Positions 53,851-62,957 of a stretch of 64,000 nt of DNA are shown one piece after another. The translations under genes were made by a program, and so were the position numbers. The notes under the pieces were generated by a model that saw only the letters and a list, made by a program, of their open reading frames with translations, made no database searches and was not told the origin of the DNA. Within the stretch, counting starts at the first letter, position 1. Each line of letters begins with the position of its first letter. The DNA lies in contig NZ_SOZE01000003.1 of the NCBI RefSeq assembly GCF_004519315.1, positions 341,451-405,450 on the forward strand, given 5' to 3'. The stretch comes from Mucilaginibacter psychrotolerans. GTDB lineage: Bacteria; Bacteroidota; Bacteroidia; Sphingobacteriales; Sphingobacteriaceae.

Positions 53851-54285
53851 TTATGGGATCAAGACTTTTGCAGTCCAGGTTTCTCCAACCTTTTTCACTG
53901 CTGAATTCCGGAAAATCTGCTTCTCTTCTCTACTGTACACGTTTATAATCACGTTTTGATCAACATCAATTGGAGTAACGTTCACAACCAGGTCGTAATT
54001 ACGTTGATATCTAATGTAATAAACCGCCTGCGATTTTTCTACATCTATTTCGCTCAATGTAGTACCGGTACCGTAGCTCACATGGCATTTGCCTGCGCAT
54101 TCAACAGTAAGCTTTGCGTAACCATAATCTCTATCGGTATTTACTACGTTTTTGTTCTTTTTACATCCTGAACCAAGTAGCAACACTACTGAAAACAGCA
54201 GCAAACTTTTGAAAGCTACAGACTGGATGAACTTCGCTGACCCGTTTATGCAAAGTAGATTTAAATTGTTTCTTAAATTTTTCAT
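53851..54285 (-). CDS. hypothetical lipoprotein
   Basis: A 144-residue protein with a late lipobox LGSGC (Cys41) after an unusually long N-region, followed by KKNKN. The mature part (about 103 residues) looks like a small beta sandwich: DYGYAKLTVECAGKCHVSYGTG, AVYYIRYQRNYDLVVNVTPIDVDQNVIINVYSREEKQIF. CAGKC holds a close Cys pair. It resembles other short lipoproteins of unknown role in the phylum. It stands alone; a terminator follows it. Confidence 0.7.
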   Translation of the reverse strand: MKNLRNNLNLLCINGSAKFIQSVAFKSLLLFSVVLLLGSGCKKNKNVVNTDRDYGYAKLTVECAGKCHVSYGTGTTLSEIDVEKSQAVYYIRYQRNYDLVVNVTPIDVDQNVIINVYSREEKQIFRNSAVKKVGETWTAKVLIP

Positions 54286-54766
54286 TTGTTAATTTTTCAT
54301 AAAAGTAGGCCATACGTTTGGCAAAAAGCCCTTTATCCCAAGAGTGTATAACAGGTTGTGAAATAGTGTAAAATTGTGTCGCGAAACGGGAAACAATACC
54401 CATATTGCCTTAAAACGCCATGTTTGGAGACGAAATTGGGGCTGATTTATTAAAAATCAATGTGACCTAAACCTGTGTAATTTGCATCCCTATAATGAGA
54501 AAACACAGTTTAAAATAGTACGGGATATATCACCGGAATTTGATTGAGAGGTAAGGTAGGTTTCGCTCCCGAAGCTTGCCATTTCAAAAACTCAAGCGCC
54601 AAAATTTTGTGCTGTTGGCTTGTAGCACAACTGAACGACTAGAAAAAACGTATTTAATTTTTTAAGATCGCGTACAAATACGACGATATATTTTAACAAA
54701 TTGTTAAGTTTACCATTTAATGGTGGGTAAGGCTTGTGCAAGGAATGTGAATGATAACGATATAAT
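54286..54766. other. intergenic region, nothing recognised
   Basis: About 480 bases between the divergent lipoprotein gene and the second HTH gene. A minus-strand open frame at 54161-54403 overlaps the lipoprotein start and is not supported. A plus-strand CGAAGCTT-containing stretch near 54570 weakly resembles the EPS leader element. Confidence 0.45.
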
Positions 54767-55102
54767 ATGGAAAAGCACTACGGACAAATAGTTGAGTATC
54801 GGGTCAGAAAAAATGGCTATAGTATAAGTGAGCTTGCCAAGGGCCTTCAGGTAAATCGCAGATCGATATACAATTGGTTTAATCAGCGCAACTTAAAGAA
54901 AGATATAATACTATCTATCGGTTGCTTATTAAGGCACGATTTCTCCGAGGAAATACCGGAAATGTTCTCGCCCGATGATTTCAACTGTATCCTTTACACA
55001 CCTGCAAAGGATGCAGACACTAATGCTGAAAACGAACATTATAAGAATAAATATGTCGCACTTTTAGAGCAGTATAACCAGTTGCTTGTAGATTCATTGT
55101 AA
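54767..55102 (+). CDS. small HTH protein (MDKHYG family), stand-alone
   Basis: A 111-residue paralog of the 53101 product: MEKHYGQIVEYRVRKNGYSI, SELAKGLQVNRRSIYNWFNQ, LKKDIILSIGCLLRHDFSEE, and a C-terminal helix NKYVALLEQYNQLLVD aligned with YIDLLEKYNQLLLE. It lies 97 bases before the membrane protein gene. The regulatory target is unknown; nearby surface-protein genes are candidates (inference). Confidence 0.8.
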   Translation: MEKHYGQIVEYRVRKNGYSISELAKGLQVNRRSIYNWFNQRNLKKDIILSIGCLLRHDFSEEIPEMFSPDDFNCILYTPAKDADTNAENEHYKNKYVALLEQYNQLLVDSL

Positions 55103-55199
55103 AAGCGTTGTAATACCTCCACTATACACTGCACACTCTTACACATATTAGGTACAAAAATAGATATACTGCACTTTAGAGCGCATTATTAGATTAGTT

Positions 55200-56702
55200 T
55201 TGGCTGTCTTACCTACGGGTACGGTAATATTAATCTTATCCATCATGCCGCTACTTGTTTCATTTCACAACCGGGTCTTTTTCCAATTTATTTTTTTACT
55301 GATTAGTGTTTTCATTTCCGTTGCAATTGCAGTGGCAGTACCGCTCGAAAAAGACGAGGTCGGCGCATTGATGAACCTGTACGTCCCGTTATTAATTGCT
55401 ATAACAAGTTTCGTTATTTATGGACTGATTATACTCGTAAGCAAAAAAGCACGTATCAGACAAATAGTCTTAACACTGCTCGTTTGCTTGAACATCTCCA
55501 TTGGCATCCTCTTAAATTTTAGTTTTGATAGTTTTAATAAGCATTTGTTATCGGGTGTATTACCAAATGCAAAAACGGCAAATAATAAAATACTGGCCAG
55601 GAAAGGTTTAGAGATCAACAACCTGGATGGTTTCCCCGCCGCTAACAGGGTTGTATTTTCTTATATCTATAATCCGAGTTTGCCGGTTAACCATGGCAAA
55701 AAGGAAAACACGATAATAAATCATGATATTTCCAAAATAAGGATCAAAAACAAGGAGAAAAAAAGCGTAACAATAGATAGTACCAGCTTTTCAGCTAACG
55801 GATTATGGACGGTATTTTTTACCGACGAAAAAAAAAAATTCCCGTTGACCTTATCCCCCGGCGACTCCGTAGACTTGAATGTTAAATTCACAGCCAAAGC
55901 ACTTAACAAAAGGGTAGAATCTTTTTGGTGGAAAGCTGCGTTGAAATTTCAGCACTCGGCAGTTGGCATGGGCCGTAAGTTTAATTTTCAGCTCCCCTAT
56001 GGAAGCACCTGCGCTAATATCAATGGACAGCTAATATTACATATCAGCGCTGAAAACGCAATACTCGAGCCGATTCAACTAACCGGCATATGGGAATATA
56101 AGTATGAAAATGATTGGGAGCCTGGGTTGCAAAGGATATTAAATTCGCTTAACTTTAAAACAAAGGTTGGTTTTACCTATTTCGATAATGGATTGCATGG
56201 TGAAGGCACCACAAATAGTTCTGATGAGATAACTGCCGATTATTTTGAAGTAGCCGATTCAAGAAAACCAGTTAAGATCAGAAAGATTGCTTCATATCAC
56301 GGGTGTTGTACCATTGAAGATTCTGATACTTTAGCACTTTATGACCTAAACAAGCAGCTTACCAAACCCCTACAGTATACTAATAAATATAGCGGTCAAA
56401 TGCTGCTGCCTGCCGCCTCTGAACTGCCCGATTCAAAGCTCCTGGCAAATCTTTCCGGCCCCTTCGCTGTAAAAATAGGATTGAGTTATACCGACAGGGC
56501 CAAAAATCATGATAAAAAAATTGGAATAAGAGTTTGGAAAGCAATTGACGAGCATAGCCAGGTAATCAATCACGCCTACATTTTAGGCAGCGACTATCTG
56601 GGTAAAAAAGGCACAAATTACGACTATCAGGATAACGTATACTTCATAGAAAATATTAAGCTCTATAATAAAGCTAACAATGCGTTAATGGCGCAGAAGT
56701 AA
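55200..56702 (+). CDS. membrane protein with a surface-protein module (giant-protein relative)
   Basis: A 500-residue protein with three or four N-terminal membrane helices (about 6-120: VILILSIMPLLVSF, FIFLLISVFISVAIAVAV, LLIAITSFVIYGLIILVS, VLTLLVCLNISIGILL). Residues about 135-495 align with part of the 1289-residue EPS protein: NLDGFPAANRVVFSYI, TADYFEVADSRKPVKIRKIASYHGCC and ILGSDYLGKKGTNYDYQDNVYFIENI. So a module of the surface protein is here joined to an inner-membrane anchor. The TTG at 55200 is the earliest usable start; ATG at 55245 is possible. Confidence 0.75.
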   Translation: MAVLPTGTVILILSIMPLLVSFHNRVFFQFIFLLISVFISVAIAVAVPLEKDEVGALMNLYVPLLIAITSFVIYGLIILVSKKARIRQIVLTLLVCLNISIGILLNFSFDSFNKHLLSGVLPNAKTANNKILARKGLEINNLDGFPAANRVVFSYIYNPSLPVNHGKKENTIINHDISKIRIKNKEKKSVTIDSTSFSANGLWTVFFTDEKKKFPLTLSPGDSVDLNVKFTAKALNKRVESFWWKAALKFQHSAVGMGRKFNFQLPYGSTCANINGQLILHISAENAILEPIQLTGIWEYKYENDWEPGLQRILNSLNFKTKVGFTYFDNGLHGEGTTNSSDEITADYFEVADSRKPVKIRKIASYHGCCTIEDSDTLALYDLNKQLTKPLQYTNKYSGQMLLPAASELPDSKLLANLSGPFAVKIGLSYTDRAKNHDKKIGIRVWKAIDEHSQVINHAYILGSDYLGKKGTNYDYQDNVYFIENIKLYNKANNALMAQK

Positions 56703-57112
56703 ATCAACATATACAGCAGTCTATTTCACATAATCGTGACAACCGTTCTACGGAAAAAATGGGGTTATATCTCTTGTTAGTTTTATCGGGGATAATAAAA
56801 TACTTTGATATTAGACAAACAACAAACTATGTAACCATTGCCTCGTCTCAGTGTTCGCATTTTACACAAACCCAACGTCGATTTTCGCTATAAATACACA
56901 ATTTTATACATAAGCAGAACGAGTGCTATAAGTAGCCATCAGTACCCATGAAATACATTTAAAATTGTATAAAAATGATGTATTGATATTAATATATAGT
57001 GCTACAAGCATGAAAGCCACCCTCCTTTCAAACTGTAAGCAGATCATACACATCTACATTTAATCCACGCAGAATAAAGTTTATCTTATTTCTGCGATTT
57101 GCTTACTTTGAC
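56703..57112. other. intergenic region, nothing recognised
   Basis: About 410 bases before the 1752-residue gene. CTGTAAGC-AGA near 57036 resembles one half of the EPS leader element but lacks the rest. No gene or terminator was supported. Confidence 0.45.
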
Positions 57113-60100
57113 ATGAAAAGGTTTATTTTTTCTTTGCTTCTCATATCCCGCGCTATTACATCTTTAGGTGCTGGTAATGTAATGATTAGCCATGATGCAG
57201 CACAAGACACTTGTGCTGCAGTAAGCACGCTACCCTGCACAGCGTTAAAGGTCAGCCTTCCGTATAGTTTATCGTTTAATACGCCCATAGCTAACACTAT
57301 TAACGATAAAACCGGCCAGGGAACGGGCTTTACCACAGTAAACACTTATTCAGGAGTGCGCCTGTCGGCTGATGGTTTGCCCCCGTTTAAAAACGTACCA
57401 GGTTACGACCCATCAAAAATATCCCTTACAAACGGAGTGCTTCAGATAGTCGCACATAAAGGGATAGATTTTCAAACAAATAATAATCAATTGAACGTAT
57501 TGGGCGTTCAAATACAGCCTTCCGGAAAAGTGCAGCTGGAAGTAAAAATAATTAACCCCTATAACAATACACAATCTCAGCAAGGTGGGCTATGGTACGG
57601 CTTGAACGATAAAACCTACCTGAAACTGGGTGTAACGGGCAATAAAATAGAATTCCGTAAAGAAGTAAATGATGTTACCAGCACAGTTTCCGGCACAACA
57701 AACCCCGACCAGCGCTTAACATCTGTAATTACCGGCCTCAGTACAAAAACCGTAACGTTGCGGTTGGTGATAGACTCTACAGCACAAACAGCAGAAGGCT
57801 TTTATTCTACCGACGGCGTTAACTTCAGCAGTGCTGGCGCTACCGGCTATCCAAATTCATCATTAAATATCCAGAATAGTGGCTTAGCATCTGGAATTTT
57901 ATACGCAGGCATTTTTACCACCTACCGCAATGGTACTTCGCCGGTCACCTACACTTTCGACGACTTTAGCGTTAAGTCAATTGCTCCACAGGTTTTCAAC
58001 TGCTGTGCGCCGTTAAGTACGCTGAACTGCGCTGCACTCAAAGTTAATTTACCCTTCGGCTTGTCGTTTGATGCAGCGGTACCAGGATCCATCAATGATA
58101 AAAACGGACAAGGCACAGGTTTTACTACTGTAAACACCTACACGGGCACACGCTTAGTAGCCGACGGTCAGCCTTCTTTACAACAAGTACCTGGCTATGA
58201 GCCGTCCAAAATATCAGTTGGAGGCGGCCGCCTGCAATTGGTGGCAAACAAAGGGATAGATTATCAAAGCAATAATAATCAGCTGAATGTTTTGGGAGTT
58301 CAATTCCAACCATTTGGTTTATTGCAATTAGATGTTAAAATTGTTAACCCTTACAACGGCACGCAATCTCAACAAGGCGGTATATGGTATGGTTTAAATG
58401 ATAAAACGTACATTAAATTGGGCGTCACCGGGAATAGGGTCGAACTTCGCAGAGAACTGAATGACGTAACCAGCACTGTAACCGGCACGACTAACCCAGA
58501 CCAGCGTATTACTCCTGTAATTTCGGGTTTAAGCACAAAAGAAGTTTTATTAAAACTGGTTATCGATTCAGCAGAACAAACGGCAGAAGGCTTTTATTGC
58601 ATCGATGGCGTTAACTATATCAGTACAGGAAGTGTAGGTTATGCCAGCCGCTCTATGAATATACAAAATAGCGGATTGGCATCGGGTTTAGTATACGCCG
58701 GATTGTTCGCCACTTATCGTAACGGCACGAGTGCGGTTACCTATACTTTTGATGATTTTAATATCTCTGCACGCACTCAAAATGTTGTACAGCCCCCTTC
58801 AGAGAGTACATTAACGTTCTCCAAAGACACGTTAAAATTTACCGTTTTGAAAGGTGCGGACATACTGCCGCAAGCTGTAAAACTGCTTTCCAATCCCTCA
58901 ACACACGCATTTACGTTAGCTAAAACTACCGCCGACTGGCTTACCCTGCCGACAAACCCAAGTGACAGCTTAAAATTTGGACCGCAAAATATAAGCGCTA
59001 ACATGCCCGCAGGCAATTACCAGGCGCTGATAACCTATGCATCTGAAGGGTATAAGTCTGCAACACTATTGATTACACTGGATGTAGTAGAAAATCTTAT
59101 TCCCAAAACCGTGAATGTTAATTTCCAGAATGCGCAAACCGTGCCGCCGGGCGATTATTTTATAGATTACGGGCAGGCTTACGGCGACCGGTTAGGGCAA
59201 TACCAGGGTGCTTTATTGAGGTACGGCTGGCGAAAAAGAGCCGACGGTACCGCATTAAACCTTGTGGGCAACGGCAGGCTACGCACACTGCCCGAAGATA
59301 TTTTGCTGGCAACTGTATTTCATATGCAAGCCAACAACATATCTGGCACTTTCCAGGGCGTAAAAACCGAGGGATATTGGGAAATAGAAGTGCCGAACGG
59401 CACTTATGATGCCACGGTTTCCGTTGGCGATGGCAACGTATCAACGGCACCAGAATATCATTACCTTAATGTAGAGGGTGTAAATGCTATCACTAACTTT
59501 AAACCAATTGGTAAACAGGGCGATATTGGCAGGTTTAAATCAAATACAATTAGGGTTACCGTAGCCGATGAACACCTTACTATAAATGCTGATGGCGGCA
59601 CAAATACTAAAATCAACTTCGCCAATATTGTGCCGGTGAGTACTGCCCCTTATTTGTACTGGGAAACCGGCAACAAAAATTTGACTTTCCGTAAAGGTAC
59701 CAATCAAAATACTGTGTTTGAAATGGTGCTGAGTAGCTCCAACAATCAGGCGGGCACGTATCAGGTAAGCATAACTTTCCCAACGGGGAGCCCGGCCTGG
59801 TTAAGTGCCCCAGCAACTGTAACCGGCACACAACCTAAAATTCCTTTCAATTATTCTGCTGCTAAAAATTTAAACATAGGTATCTACTACGCCACCATCA
59901 GGGCAACATCAGCCACCTTTACCAGCGCCGACGTGCTTGTGCAAATAAATGTAGTTGATGATGCCAGCCCATACGTGATAGCGACTTCACCGGCCAATGG
60001 TGCGCGCGATGTGAGTTTGAATACAGTAAGCATTGCCGCCAACAGCCTGCACGTACCCGCTGTAGCCGGTTACCAGGGTGGCGTGGATAATCAAACGATC

Positions 60101-62371
60101 AACGATACTACTGTTAAACTATATAAACAAATTGATACCTCTTTTTATCAGGTTAAAGGCACCGTACAGGGAACCGGCGGAGGAGATGCTATCAGTTTTT
60201 CCCCATCAAGTTCGCTGGAGCCTTACACGCAATATAAATTTGTGATCATTTCGGCTGTTAAATCATACCCGGGTGCAGCGTTCGCCCCGTATGAAATGAA
60301 ATTCACTACAGGTCCGGCTGTTATCGATTCAAACAACTTTTTAAATGCACAGTTTAAAAAAATACCTATCCCCGGCACGCAAAACATCAAGTATTCCTCC
60401 CTTGCTTTTGGTCCCGATGGCAAATTTTATGCGCTACGATTCGACGGGTTAATAGAACGCTTTACCGTAAACCATTCCGACGGTTCCCTTTCCGATAAAC
60501 AAACTTTGTACACGATGGTAAGTAAGTACGGTAGCCGTACGGCCATCGGCCTGGCGTTCGATCCGCAATCCACGCCAACCAACCCTATTTTATGGGTATC
60601 TCATTCATCGGGTGGCTTAACAGCAGGGCCAATGTTTGATGGTAATATTTCGCGCTTGAGCGGCGATAGCCTACAAAACGAACAGTTGATGGTAACTAAA
60701 CTTCCTCGTTCCACCCGCGATCACATGGTGAACAGCGTGAATTTTGGTCCCGATGGTGCCTTGTACATTTGCCAGGGAAGCAATACATCTGCAGGTGATT
60801 ACGATGCCGACTGGCAGCGCGACGAAACGCTTTTATCGGGCACTATTCTTCGTTTAGATGTTGGTAAGCTCAACGCTATGGCATTGCCATTAAATGCACA
60901 AACAACAAGTAACCAGGCTTTAATTAATGCGGCACCTACTACTTCGGCGTTCATGTCTGATGGTACTTACAACCCATACGGTAGCGAATCTCCCCTTACC
61001 ATATATGCATCCGGTGTACGTAATGCTTATGATTTGGTTTGGCATACCAATGGCCAGTTGTATATACCTACAAATGGTTCTGGCGGGGGCGGCAACTCAC
61101 CGGCCTCAGTTATGGGAACCAGGCGCCCTAACGGCACTTTTTACAGCGGCCCGGCTGTGGAAGCCACAAAGGGTGTTAAAGTGCAGGACGACTGGCTGTT
61201 TAGGGTGAACCCGAATAAGTCTGTAGGGTACTTTGGCCATCCAAATCCGTTAAGGGGCGAATACGTGATCAACCGTGGATTTACAGATAATCCCCTGTAT
61301 TCGCCTGCCGTTAACGCGGATTCTAATTACGGGGCGGCTTATGATTTTGGTTTAAACCACTCCCCCAATGGAGCTTTGGAATACAAAAGCAATAATTTCA
61401 ATGGCGCACTAAAGGGTAAATTATTGGTTTGCCGCTTCAGCGGCGGAGGAGACATTGTGGTAATGGAGCCTGGTTCTATTGCAAACACAATTTATCCGAA
61501 TGGTGATGATCAAATATACGACATTGTAAAAGTAACCAACGGATCGGCCAATAGCGGATTGGTTGGCATGTCGGGGTTCACAAACCCGTTGGACATAGCT
61601 GAGGACGTGACAAATGGCAATTTATATGTGTCCGAATTTAATTGGAATGACAACCCCAATCTTACCGCGCAAATAACTTTGCTGAAAGCACAATCACAGC
61701 CATCGGCTCCTGTGGCAAAACTAGCTGTGGCCGCTAATTTGGATTCTCCTGTAAATGAGTACGATAGTAAGAACTATTGGATAACCATAGCTAACCAAGG
61801 CGATGGCACCCTTAAAATTAAAAACATTAGCCTCAACGGTGATGGCGCTACTAAATTCAAAGTTGCAAGCTTAAATCTTCCGTCGGTTAAAGAACCGCTT
61901 ATTATCAAAAAAAACAGTTCAATATCATTTAAGGTGAATTCAATTGCTGCATTTAACCGGTCTACAATAGCGAGGCTCATCGTAACTACAATGGGAGACA
62001 CAACAAGGGAAGTACAAATAGATAACATACGCCCGGAAGAAAATGCAGAAAGCATCAAAGCAGCATACATCGCAAACACGCAGCAAAATACCAACGCCGC
62101 CTTACAGCCTGCATTAATGGTTTACCCCAACCCTAACCACGGCGAACCCGTTTCTGTAGCTATAAAAAATTTAAAACCGCAAGAGGCTATTAACATTTAT
62201 TTATATAATAGGAACGGCCGACAATTAAAAGTGATGAAAGCAAATGCCGATGGTAACGGGGCTTATAGTACAACCTTCATTATTGACGAAAGTGAAGCAG
62301 TCGGTTTTTATTTGGTACGGGCAGAATACGCCGGCGGATCAAAGGTTTCAAAAGTAATTGTTTTTAAATAA
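57113..62371 (+). CDS. giant T9SS-exported protein: two ConA-like modules, malectin-like, propeller, sorting domain
   Basis: A 1752-residue protein. After a short signal peptide come two repeated ConA/LamG-like modules (about 40-285 and 305-545; both with INDKTGQGTGFTTVNTY-type and NNQLNVLGVQ motifs), a BACON-like domain, a malectin-like module (about 660-840), a second BACON-like domain, a Big-type domain (YVIATSPANGARDVSLNTVSI), a glucose-dehydrogenase-type propeller (about 1075-1510; LPRSTRDHMVNSVNFGPDG), an Ig-like domain and a T9SS sorting domain (MVYPNPNHGEPVSV to the end). It combines the modules of the two giant EPS proteins in one chain and is on the opposite strand. Confidence 0.87.
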   Translation: MKRFIFSLLLISRAITSLGAGNVMISHDAAQDTCAAVSTLPCTALKVSLPYSLSFNTPIANTINDKTGQGTGFTTVNTYSGVRLSADGLPPFKNVPGYDPSKISLTNGVLQIVAHKGIDFQTNNNQLNVLGVQIQPSGKVQLEVKIINPYNNTQSQQGGLWYGLNDKTYLKLGVTGNKIEFRKEVNDVTSTVSGTTNPDQRLTSVITGLSTKTVTLRLVIDSTAQTAEGFYSTDGVNFSSAGATGYPNSSLNIQNSGLASGILYAGIFTTYRNGTSPVTYTFDDFSVKSIAPQVFNCCAPLSTLNCAALKVNLPFGLSFDAAVPGSINDKNGQGTGFTTVNTYTGTRLVADGQPSLQQVPGYEPSKISVGGGRLQLVANKGIDYQSNNNQLNVLGVQFQPFGLLQLDVKIVNPYNGTQSQQGGIWYGLNDKTYIKLGVTGNRVELRRELNDVTSTVTGTTNPDQRITPVISGLSTKEVLLKLVIDSAEQTAEGFYCIDGVNYISTGSVGYASRSMNIQNSGLASGLVYAGLFATYRNGTSAVTYTFDDFNISARTQNVVQPPSESTLTFSKDTLKFTVLKGADILPQAVKLLSNPSTHAFTLAKTTADWLTLPTNPSDSLKFGPQNISANMPAGNYQALITYASEGYKSATLLITLDVVENLIPKTVNVNFQNAQTVPPGDYFIDYGQAYGDRLGQYQGALLRYGWRKRADGTALNLVGNGRLRTLPEDILLATVFHMQANNISGTFQGVKTEGYWEIEVPNGTYDATVSVGDGNVSTAPEYHYLNVEGVNAITNFKPIGKQGDIGRFKSNTIRVTVADEHLTINADGGTNTKINFANIVPVSTAPYLYWETGNKNLTFRKGTNQNTVFEMVLSSSNNQAGTYQVSITFPTGSPAWLSAPATVTGTQPKIPFNYSAAKNLNIGIYYATIRATSATFTSADVLVQINVVDDASPYVIATSPANGARDVSLNTVSIAANSLHVPAVAGYQGGVDNQTINDTTVKLYKQIDTSFYQVKGTVQGTGGGDAISFSPSSSLEPYTQYKFVIISAVKSYPGAAFAPYEMKFTTGPAVIDSNNFLNAQFKKIPIPGTQNIKYSSLAFGPDGKFYALRFDGLIERFTVNHSDGSLSDKQTLYTMVSKYGSRTAIGLAFDPQSTPTNPILWVSHSSGGLTAGPMFDGNISRLSGDSLQNEQLMVTKLPRSTRDHMVNSVNFGPDGALYICQGSNTSAGDYDADWQRDETLLSGTILRLDVGKLNAMALPLNAQTTSNQALINAAPTTSAFMSDGTYNPYGSESPLTIYASGVRNAYDLVWHTNGQLYIPTNGSGGGGNSPASVMGTRRPNGTFYSGPAVEATKGVKVQDDWLFRVNPNKSVGYFGHPNPLRGEYVINRGFTDNPLYSPAVNADSNYGAAYDFGLNHSPNGALEYKSNNFNGALKGKLLVCRFSGGGDIVVMEPGSIANTIYPNGDDQIYDIVKVTNGSANSGLVGMSGFTNPLDIAEDVTNGNLYVSEFNWNDNPNLTAQITLLKAQSQPSAPVAKLAVAANLDSPVNEYDSKNYWITIANQGDGTLKIKNISLNGDGATKFKVASLNLPSVKEPLIIKKNSSISFKVNSIAAFNRSTIARLIVTTMGDTTREVQIDNIRPEENAESIKAAYIANTQQNTNAALQPALMVYPNPNHGEPVSVAIKNLKPQEAINIYLYNRNGRQLKVMKANADGNGAYSTTFIIDESEAVGFYLVRAEYAGGSKVSKVIVFK

Positions 62372-62473
62372 ATTAAAAATAAATCAATCACAACAATCAG
62401 TAGTTTTTTTTGACTTTGAGGAAACTTATAATAAAAACTTCCGTATAAAAACGTATACCCTTTAACTATTGAC

Positions 62474-62809
62474 ATGAACCGCCACCCACAGGAAATTAAA
62501 ACGGCTATAGCAAAACTCGAAAGAAATTTAAACACTTGCGTACCTTATAGTTGCTTTGGAAACGACAATAAAAAATCGATTCTTGTTATGCTCGATGTGA
62601 TCAAGAATAACAGGTCGAGCGTTTGGATCAATTCTACTTACCTTTCTATCTCAGAAATGTTTCATGAGCTGCCTGACAACGCCACCTGGCAATCGGCTAT
62701 GGATGCGCGGGAATGGTTGGACAGCCAATTTCAGATAGAAGAGTTGCTCTTCAAAGAAGTTGAAATTTCTTGCAGCAAACTATTACAAAACTTTTTGATT
62801 AATCATTAA
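62474..62809 (+). CDS. small conserved protein of unknown function (paralog of 21791 product)
   Basis: A 111-residue protein aligned with the product at 21791: NLNTCVPYSCFGNDNKKSI, SVWINSTYLSISEM, ATWQSAMDAREWLDSQFQIEELL. It lies 102 bases after the giant T9SS gene on the same strand, with a strong terminator after it. The family's function is unknown. Confidence 0.7.
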   Translation: MNRHPQEIKTAIAKLERNLNTCVPYSCFGNDNKKSILVMLDVIKNNRSSVWINSTYLSISEMFHELPDNATWQSAMDAREWLDSQFQIEELLFKEVEISCSKLLQNFLINH

Positions 62810-62864
62810 GTTCCTTCAGGGCGTTTGATTTTTTATTTCAAATCTAAAGCCCCAATAAATAGCT

Positions 62865-62911
62865 ATTAAAAGCAAACGGTCTCCTGTTTTAGGCGACCGT
62901 TTGCTTTTAAT
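62865..62911. terminator. strong bidirectional terminator
   Basis: A perfect 17-base stem, ATTAAAAGCAAACGGTC with GACCGTTTGCTTTTAAT, loop of 13 bases, with T runs on both sides, between the small plus-strand gene and the minus-strand NHL pseudogene. Confidence 0.85.
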
Positions 62912-62957
62912 AATCAACAAAGGATTAGCTATTAAAAAAATTTCTCAACGGCCAGCA

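Noticed and set aside
54161..54403. Minus-strand 80-residue frame upstream of the 53851 lipoprotein
   Set aside because: It overlaps the lipoprotein's signal-peptide region in another frame and shows no recognisable pattern.
58777..59831. Minus-strand frames within the 1752-residue gene
   Set aside because: They are short shadows of a continuous, modular plus-strand protein.
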